From: Cryptomeria japonica
Taxonomy: Eukaryota > Streptophyta > Pinopsida > Cupressales > Cupressaceae
Reading direction: 5' to 3'
Assembly: GCF_030272615.1 (NCBI RefSeq)
Contig: NC_081406.1
Location: forward strand, 191,897,891 to 191,961,890
Length of the DNA stretch: 64,000 bases
Shown here: piece after piece, positions 57,006-64,000 of the stretch
How positions within the stretch are numbered: position 1 is the stretch's first letter
How the letters are laid out: each line of letters opens with the position of its first letter
The notes under the pieces: generated by a model
The model's input: the letters and a program-made list of their open reading frames with translations, nothing else
What the model was told of the DNA's origin: nothing
Databases searched by the model: none
Made by a program: the position numbers and the translations under genes

Positions 57006-57535
57006 GCACCTTGAAGAAGTGGCTCATGAATGGTGGTACCATGGCATGGTAACCAAAGGGCATGATTCCATCACCACCTTGGAAGACTTTAGCCAAAGAT
57101 TGATACAAAGGTTCGTTAGGAGGGATCTAGAAACTCATTTTAGATACTTAGCACAGCTGAAGCAAGAGGGTAAGGTGGAAGACTATGTAGCATAATTTCA
57201 GAGGATTGCGGTGATGATTATCAATGTGTCAAAAAGAAGGCTTATAGTCTTCTTTGTGGAAGGCCTAGCTAAACACCTTAAAGGTTAGTAAAGGCATTTG
57301 ATCCAAGCTCATTGCAAGAAGCCATCAAAAGAGCTCTAAATTTTAAGGATTCGGTGACTAAGGACAGATTAAGCTCCAAACAAGCATTTCCTATGCTATC
57401 AAAGAAATCTTTTCAAAAGAGCACACTATCATCCAAAGAATTACTTCCTAAGCCAAATCAAGTACAAGTGTTTAAGAACAAATTGCAAAGGAAAAAGCTA
57501 TGCTTCACATGCAGAGAATAGTGGAAACCAAATCG
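57006..57535 (+). pseudogene. Ty3-type gag fragment
   Basis: Frame 57004-57195 reads EEVAHEWWYHGMV, FSQRLIQRFVRRDLE, LAQLKQEGKVEDYVA, the retrotransposon gag pattern of Ty3 elements. After a stop it continues with FFVEGLAKHLKG. Frame 57312-57521 ends KKLCFTCRE, the start of a zinc knuckle that is then interrupted by a stop. No protease, RT or integrase follows. It is joined directly to the broken copia-like 3' LTR, so the junction is a rearrangement. Confidence 0.65.
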
Positions 57536-59090
57536 TAGGTGTTTAGGAAAAGGACAAATAAACTATATAGAGGTAGTCTTCAATGAGGATACAAAAGATG
57601 CAACATGGGAAGGTGTGGAAACTAGGCATCCAGATCTGAAGTTGCTTGAGGACAAGCAACATCCAGGACGAGTGGACTGTGATGACCCCAATTAGGACTG
57701 AGTCGGCCCCTTTAATTTGCCAAATTTTATTTAAATGAATATATAAATTATAAAATGATTAAAAATTAAAAATTATTAATAAACGTAATTATTAAATAAT
57801 TTTAAATAAAGGCTTTTAGGCCAAAATTTGTTTTACTTGGGTCGGTTATTTCCTTCGATCGGTTATTCTCTTGAGGCCGACATTGAAAGGCTCATGTATT
57901 TATAGGGATTGTGGCTGGAGTCAAAGGCATCGAATATTTGAAATTTGAAACGCATGTAGTTGCCTTTCTAATACAGAAACCTTGAAGGAAAATCTGAGTA
58001 GGACGTCAACCCTACTCACAGAGGAAGTCACACTCAGCTAGACGCCATTCAGACCTTGGGCACACTTCATCTCTCTCAGGATGCAATCTGTGCATAGCTG
58101 ACTTTGCTGGGTGTCTGCCGACATCAGCAAAGTCACCTGAAGTCAATAATAGGAGGGCCGGCCATTAGCAGTGGAAATCAATATAAGGGCACATGCAGAT
58201 CATCCTCACAGTCGGTATTTATATGCCTTGTTAGCCTATAGTAAAGATCATATTATTTTGTATCAGTTTTATTTTAGAAAATCTGAAGTTCATTGATGTG
58301 GGCATGTGTTTTGTCACCTCTGCTGATTATTAACTGAGTTCACCTTTGACAGTGCTGGATAGTAATAAATGTAGAGAGCTATTTGATTTAAGAAGAATAA
58401 TTTATTATTTTACTATCCGTATATGAGATCTGTGTTATTATCTGGTTAGTCCAAATTGTGTATCCAAATCTAAAAGTAAAACTTATTAAGGATATTTCAT
58501 CAAATGGCACAATTTACCCAAACTGAATGGAGAAGTATCTTCAGCTTTGTTTTTATCCTCCAAAGGCAACAGCAATGACAGCTGAAAAGAATTGCAGCTT
58601 TCCCTAGTCATCCAAGAACCCCCTAGAAGAGACCCTCAACAAGAGAGGAGCATAAAAAGGAAAATTGAATTCAACTTGTAACAATCCCCATAACCCTCTA
58701 TTTTTTTAGCTAAGTTGCTGGTTCAGGCGCGGGTACCAGTTCGGGTTTGAGAACCCGGTTTGCTAGTTTGGCAAAATTTTGAAAAGGGGTTTGAGTTCGT
58801 AGTACAGAAACAATGTAAAAATCATATATATATACATATGTATATATATATATATATAGCTGGAACTGGCCGATATATATATATAGCTGGAACTAGCTGA
58901 TATACAGGTTCTCAACCTGTAAACCCTGGAACTATTGTGTACATATTTCAATGGAATGGAGCAAACAGATACTTCTTAGATCCTCCTTATCGAATGAGAA
59001 AGTGAATGATATAATCGCTCCGAGATGTTGGTACTAATGTCGATCTCTAATACTTATAAAATCAAGAAGTGGACTTGACTGGACCATGGT
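57536..59090. other. Anonymous DNA with a possible LTR start and an AT microsatellite
   Basis: TGTGATGACCCCAATTAGG at 57678 has the look of an LTR start, and GTATTTATAGGG near 57895 could be its TATA, but no matching end or partner was found. A (TA)n tract with two AGCTGGAACT units lies at about 58826-58900. No gene. Confidence 0.35.
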
Positions 59091-59130
59091 ATTGTAGTTC
59101 AGTTGGTTAGAGTACATGGAGGCATCCCGA
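59091..59130 (+). other. tRNA-like A-box string, possible SINE remnant
   Basis: ATTGTAGTTCAGTTGGTTAG contains TAGTTCAGTTGG (59095-59106), which fits the polymerase III A-box consensus. The expected B box 30-40 bp downstream is poor (GATCTTGCTTC) and no cloverleaf can be closed, so it is not a tRNA gene. A decayed tRNA-derived SINE is possible. Confidence 0.25.
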
Positions 59131-59904
59131 TCTTGCTTCTCCTGCCAAGCTTATCTCTACCTCTACTAACTTGGGAACAGCTCATGTCCAGTTTTAGGTG
59201 CCCGCCAAAGTGATTCCATATAAAGATCTAGAACAACTGGATCCCCAACCCCGTTGATTTAGTTGGCAACGGGTGAAACCACTGCAAGTTCTGCAAGTTT
59301 TACTGTCTCTCTTACACACTGTTAGCATCTGAAATTGTTGCCTCAATCCTTTGCAACTATGTGGGACTCACCCAATGGACAACAACAAATTCCACTATAG
59401 ATGTGAGAATATCACCTAAAACAGCATGATTTTCTCTAATGTTTGAGATGGGCAGCTCCCTTATTCAGAAACAAAGAAAATTATGTACAGAATTCACAGT
59501 ATTTATGAGTTCAGACTTCAGGATTTTTACATATGGTGTAAAAAAAAGCATGCAACTCTATTTTGAGATCTTTGCACTATTTGCAATTCAACACTTAACA
59601 AGAGTTTTATGGTTTTTAGAGATACAAACAAACATCCATTAATTTTTGAATAGATAAAAGACAGTGAAACTATGTGCTCACAAAGGAAATAATGGTTGTT
59701 GAAACAAAACATAATTTCATGAGATTTTACAAGCTATAGAGTAAACGAAAAAGTAAGCAGCTAACACCACTCAATAAGTGATACATTTAGTACAACACCC
59801 AAATTCACCACTTATTTGTCCCTAACTAGAAAAAACTTAACACAGGATTCCAAATTAAGGTTGAGCAACAAAAACAATCATACAGTATAGCAAACAAGAT
59901 GGAA
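59131..59904. other. Anonymous AT-rich DNA
   Basis: No gene or repeat pair recognised. Short frames on both strands at 59439-59712 overlap each other and lack any known motif. Confidence 0.45.
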
Positions 59905-60180
59905 TGTTAAATTGCACTTAGCACAACAAAATTCACCATTAGCTATTACAAAGTGCATTGCACTTTTCATAAGATTTCCGAAAAAAGTTTGGAAACTTGC
60001 ATGTCTATCCTATCACTAAAAAATAAAAAATAAAATCTACTTTCCTATATTTAAGCTAATTACTCCTCACTTTTGCTTTTGCTTATATGGTGGAGGATAT
60101 TGTAGGACTTTTTCCACATTTTTCTCCAAACGTTTACTTAAATAAAACATAAATTTATTGCATGTCCTTGATCCGTTCTT
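59905..60180 (+). repeat. Diverged direct repeat, left copy
   Basis: Shares with 63005-63280 the order of blocks TTGCAC...ATTCACCATTA...TATTACAA-GTGCAT-GCACTT, ATGTCTATCCT-TCACTAAAAA, CTCCTCACTTTT, GAGGATATTGT and ACTTTTTCCAC. I estimate 75-80% identity. The copies lie about 3.1 kb apart in the same direction and could be decayed LTRs or a segmental duplication. Confidence 0.65.
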
Positions 60181-60840
60181 TCAAGAATACAAAGATGTGT
60201 TTTCCAGGCATTATGATGAATTTAAGTCATACGATGTCAATATGATAAAGCATCAAATCCTGTGCTAGATGTAAAGCGCTTCAGACAAAAGCAGAAACTG
60301 ATTAATCCTAAGATTAAGATTATAATCAAATGAGCCCTGCCAATTCTAAGGGCAAGCCCCTACTACCTATATAGAGGCATAAGGAAAAGACTACCGTCCC
60401 CCTCTATTCTACTTGAGTAGTAAACTTAGTGATGATAACGAGAAAGGATGGAGATATATTTGATTATGCATCAACTTAAGGCATGCCCTTGATCCTTAAA
60501 TAAAATACTTCTGCACACTTCCATGACATTAATTTCTGATGACACTTTTATAACAATGATTGCAGATGTTATTGATATCCCTATTTGCATAAATTGAGGG
60601 TATATATTAGCTTTGTTTGGGGACCATCTCACATACTTGGGGCATTGGAGTTCACCTCAACAATATTTGGCAATGATCATGAGCCTAAATACATAGTTCA
60701 AAACCTTGGCAAGTTGCCAAGTACTCACAAGTTTTTCCCTACCATGAGTTGTCTCAACATAAACTCACCGAAATTTTTTCAACTTTTTGACGAAAACCCA
60801 TCAAGAGGAGTGAGATGGCATTGCATGCTCAAATTGATAT
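60181..60840. other. Anonymous DNA
   Basis: The frame 60585-60968 (127 codons) partly lies here. It has no recognised domain and its end overlaps a tandem duplication, so I do not call it a gene. Confidence 0.4.
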
Positions 60841-61096
60841 GTGAGATAGAGAGAAGTGTCATCTATGGTGGTAAAATAAAGTTGCAGGAAAGTTTTACCA
60901 CAAGGTTTGCAAATGCGCAAGAGCCCAATAGTTGTTGCATTTTCATAGCCATGCACTATGTGAGATAGAGACAAGTGTCATCTCCCGCATTATTGCATCA
61001 TCAAAAATTTGATTCAAGTTGCAGGAAAGTTTTACCACAAGGTTTGCAAATGTGCAAAAGTCCAATAGTTGTTGCATTTTCATAGCCATGCACTAT
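60841..61096. repeat. Tandem duplication, two copies
   Basis: Copy 1 (60841-60958) and copy 2 (60959-61096) share GTGAGATAGAGA-AAGTGTCATCT and GTTGCAGGAAAGTTTTACCACAAGG to GCCATGCACTAT. Copy 2 has about 20 bp extra between the blocks. Confidence 0.8.
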
Positions 61097-62508
61097 AGCA
61101 ATAGAAAGTCAAGCACCAATGTAGCATCCAAAGCAAGTAACTACAAGTTATGATTAACCAAGGTTAAGTCAAGTGGGAGTTAAAGCTTAGCCAAAAGGGG
61201 GAGTTAGAATTATTTACCCAACTTTAGTTCGATATTGCAACCAAAACACCAAATTGTGCTGATTGGGTTTCAAAAACAACAACCGATTTTCATTCCATTT
61301 AAGCTAGTGATCAAGTCTAGAACAATTCCATGGAATGAAGGGCTTAGTGCACCAATGCTTGCTTGCCACATGTCGACCAAAAGATTTTTTATTAGGTAAT
61401 TGCAAATAATGAGTGGCACCAAATGTCCTAAAGGAAATTAAATCCAACCATCAAACCTTGCAGAATCAAGTAGATACGATCCAACCACATAAATGCAGTG
61501 GGCCTTAGAGCAGCATGTTAAGCTCTTGGTTAGGGTTTCAAGGATATGATGGAAGATTCCCCACATGAATCTACAAATGTTCACCAATCATCAATTAATA
61601 TAAAGTAAACAGCTCAAAATTTTCCCACGTTTCTCTCTTTTGTGCTTAATGGGATGTTTGCACATAGTGGAAGCAAATTCTCGAACCTCTCCAATTGAGT
61701 GAAATTGGTTGATTTATTGCCTCATTGAGCAATCAACATGTTTCACATTAAGTTGAATTCCATATTATTTTTAATAAAAAATCTAGTTATATAAGATTTT
61801 CATGATGTATTTGGAGGGATACTACATGAAAATTTACAATTCATAGTTAAGAAACTCAGAATTAGCAAAATCTCAACAGGCCAAAAATTTAACTTGGTCT
61901 CAAGACTTGGGAAGAACTCCATGAAAACTTGGGAAGACCAAAATATGAGTTGAACTTGAGCCTCAAGGAAAATCCAACAGAATTTCTAAACATTAAAAAC
62001 ACAAACTTGCAAAATAATTTTGAAAACCATGCATAAAATTTAGAGAACTCATAAGTAGTTTTTCCTTAATTTATAGATCAAAAAGCTAATTCAATGCACA
62101 CCACAATGTCATATTATTACAATTTACAAATCTGTATTAATATTTTACAAATTTTCTGTTCCAAATAAAACTTCTAAGTGCTTGTGCAGATGCTCTTGAA
62201 GAGGATGGTAATGATTCCAATTGAATTACAATATCATCCTCAAGCATATCACAATCATCCAATGAAGCCACTATTGACACTTTGCCTTTTGCTTCCACCT
62301 ATGAGACAACAGTTGCTACCCACTCTATTGCTTATCTCAAAAACAATGATCTCATCCATGAAAAAAACAAGGCCAAAAGCAATGTTTATTTTCTGCTTTT
62401 AAAAACTAGAGCAGGGAACTAGGGACAATAGTCCCTAGCAAGGTCAAAAGGAATTGCCTCTTGTGGGGATCAAGGAGTAGGTTCCTTTGTTGCGTTTGAT
62501 GTAGAATA
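61097..62508. other. Anonymous AT-rich DNA
   Basis: No gene, RNA or clear repeat boundary. The frame 62178-62402 is low-complexity Leu/Pro/Met and unsupported. Confidence 0.45.
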
Positions 62509-62831
62509 AAGGGGCTAAGCTCCCACCACCAAGCCCAAATTAAGACCTTCAAGACCACACAAACCTTCATGGTACATGCCATTCTAATTATATCAATTTC
62601 AAGTTTTAACCAACCCTCGATAAATCAATTTAATGTCATGGGGTCTAGAGGCAAGGCCCTGAGTGGTTCCAGGGATGATGCCCCTCATAAGATCTACAGC
62701 AAGATCAAGGGGCTAAGTGCCCACCACCAAACCCAAATTAAGGCCTTCAAGACCACATGAACCTTCATGGCACATGCCATTTTCAATAAACAGAGGTTTT
62801 AACCAACCCTTGATAAATTGATGCAATGTAG
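62509..62831. repeat. Tandem or near-tandem duplication, two copies
   Basis: Copy 1 from about 62511 (AAGGGGCTAAGCTCCCACC) and copy 2 from about 62708 (AAGGGGCTAAGTGCCCACC) continue through CCTTCAAGACCACA, AACCTTCATGG-ACATGCCATT and TTTTAACCAACCCT-GATAAAT. Period about 197 bp, with several differences. Confidence 0.75.
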
Positions 62832-63004
62832 TCAAGCACACAATCACATAAATGTGTGTGTTTCTGCATGCGGCCTTTTTTTCTGGATAGCAAGTGAATT
62901 TTCTACAAAAACTTGCATGTTTCATAGATAGTTACTCACCAGCTAGTTTTGCCTCACAAATTGGCAAGTAGCTCACCAAGTTTTTGAACTATGGAATTGC
63001 AAAC

Positions 63005-63280
63005 AGAATTGCACAATGAAATATTACACCGGGCATAAGAAAATTCACTATTAAGTATTACAATGTGCATCGCACTTATTTAAAAAGTTTCCACAAACAA
63101 TATTGAACCTTAAATGTCTATCCTGTCACTAAAAACAAATATGCTTTCCTATTTATAACCTAATAACTCCTCACTTTTTCTTTTTCTTATATAGTAGAGG
63201 ATATTGTGTGACTTTTTCCACCTTTTTCTCCAATCATAGTCTTGATTACACTATACAATTTTCACATGTCCTTGGTCCAC
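63005..63280 (+). repeat. Diverged direct repeat, right copy
   Basis: Partner of 59905-60180; see that entry for the shared blocks. Confidence 0.65.
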
Positions 63281-63860
63281 AAATAAAACATCTTTGCATA
63301 TTATTATAACTTATTAGTTCTGAAAAGAAATATTTTAAACTAATTATAAATTCAAGTGGACCATTTTGATGGCATCTAGTACATGATAAGACTTCCCCAA
63401 GCACACTTGACCAACTTAATGTGACAAAAATATCCACTGGTGACCTGATAATACATGAAGATCAACTAAAACAGCAAAAATCCAGTCTAGTGCCTTATCT
63501 ATTAGGCAATGGAGTCAATGAACACTATACATCATGAAATCCAACCACTACAAGATTCAATATATGATCCACAACTGATGTCACATACCTTCTCTAAAAC
63601 AGTATCCTAGTATGATGACATTGACCGTGACAGTGAATGAAATGGCAATTCTGTCCAGAACGCACATACATAGTGAAGATATGTACCTGAATGCCATGAG
63701 GCACACAAGTTTGATAAATGTAAAGTCCAAAGCTGTCAACAACCTGTGATTGCCACAAAATTGAGTGATTGGAACTTGGAAGTGGTACACCTACTTGCAC
63801 AAATCAGGCAATAACAGACACACACAATGCAAAAAGCATCCACTATACCTACCCTTTAGG
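63281..63860. other. Anonymous DNA
   Basis: No gene recognised. Overlapping short minus-strand frames at 63581-63800 have no known domain. Confidence 0.45.
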
Positions 63861-64000
63861 CAGTGTTCCACGGGCGTTGGGGACGGGGGGACAGGGGGAC
63901 GGGGGGGACGCGTTTCCGGGACGGGGGGACCAAGGGCCTAAATTTGGGGATGGCGGGGGGACGGCGGCGGGGGGGTGGCGGGGTGGTGGTGCTTATATAC
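63861..64000 (+). mobile_element. Possible hAT-type terminus with G-rich subterminal repeats, cut by window edge
   Basis: Starts CAGTGTTCCACGGGCG, similar in form to hAT terminal repeats (CAGTG...), and is followed by repeated GGGGACGGGGG units. A sharp change from AT-rich flank to G-rich sequence occurs exactly at the CAGTG. The rest of the element, if any, lies outside the window, so neither the other end nor a target duplication can be seen. Confidence 0.35.

Noticed and set aside
59091-59165. tRNA gene
   Set aside because: Only the D-arm/A-box part fits. There is no proper B box, anticodon stem or acceptor stem.
60585-60968. 127-codon frame as a gene
   Set aside because: No recognised domain. 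Its 3' part is duplicated in tandem out of any conserved frame.

Overview
This window is repeat-rich nuclear DNA from a land plant. The evidence is retrotransposon primer-binding sites of the plant initiator-tRNA-Met type (TGGTATTAGAGC), plant-type Ty1/copia and Ty3 gag/pol fragments, a BED-finger/DUF659 hAT transposase with spliceosomal introns, and deep nesting of very large LTR sequences. A gymnosperm-like genome is my guess from the size and nesting of the repeats; it is not proven. I found no convincing host gene.

Layout. 1-5.7 kb: anonymous AT-rich DNA with two tandem duplications. 5.75-12.85 kb: a complete but decayed Ty1/copia element with paired LTRs and target duplication AAATC, inserted in an older reverse-strand LTR. 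12.96-52.95 kb: mostly one family of very long TG...CA units, here called GLU (giant LTR-like unit). Copy A is 12961-17149. Copy E is 18124-24470 on the minus strand. Copy B is 24909-36346 and is interrupted by a hAT transposon at 30026-33955. Copy D is 39464-52948 and is interrupted by copy C at 42878-49809. Between B and D lie a reverse solo copia-type LTR (36699-37619) and a dead hAT fragment. 53.3-57.5 kb: a non-autonomous copia-like element whose truncated 3' LTR abuts a Ty3-type gag fragment. 57.5-64 kb: anonymous DNA with old duplications, ending in a G-rich, possibly hAT-like terminus cut by the window edge.

The most interesting content is the GLU family. All five copies begin TGTTGTGAC, end in CAACA and are flanked by 5-bp target duplications (perfect in A, B, C and E; 4/5 in D). 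None shows a second terminal copy, reverse transcriptase or integrase. Each carries, in order: (1) a 5' array of short hairpin or related repeats, spaced with striking regularity (about 167 bp, sometimes about 177) in A, B and C; (2) an internal TATA box and an apparent 5'-UTR intron; (3) in B, C, D and E, a gene for a protein of about 1,060 residues that I cannot assign to a family; (4) a palindromic telobox (AAACCCTAATTAGGGTTT), then a second TATA box and, in B and C, an AATAAA signal, about 850 bp before the 3' end. The last arrangement is what an LTR's U3-R-U5 looks like. My reading is that these are giant solo LTRs (4-7.5 kb) with a protein gene inside U3. The alternative is a non-autonomous unit mobilised in trans. 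The protein is recognisable between the B/C/E subfamily and the very divergent D copy, which suggests it was maintained by selection.

The hAT element inside B appears to encode an uninterrupted five-exon transposase of 814 residues and is the only potentially intact gene in the window. All coordinates, repeat spacings and splice sites were read by eye; no database search was possible.
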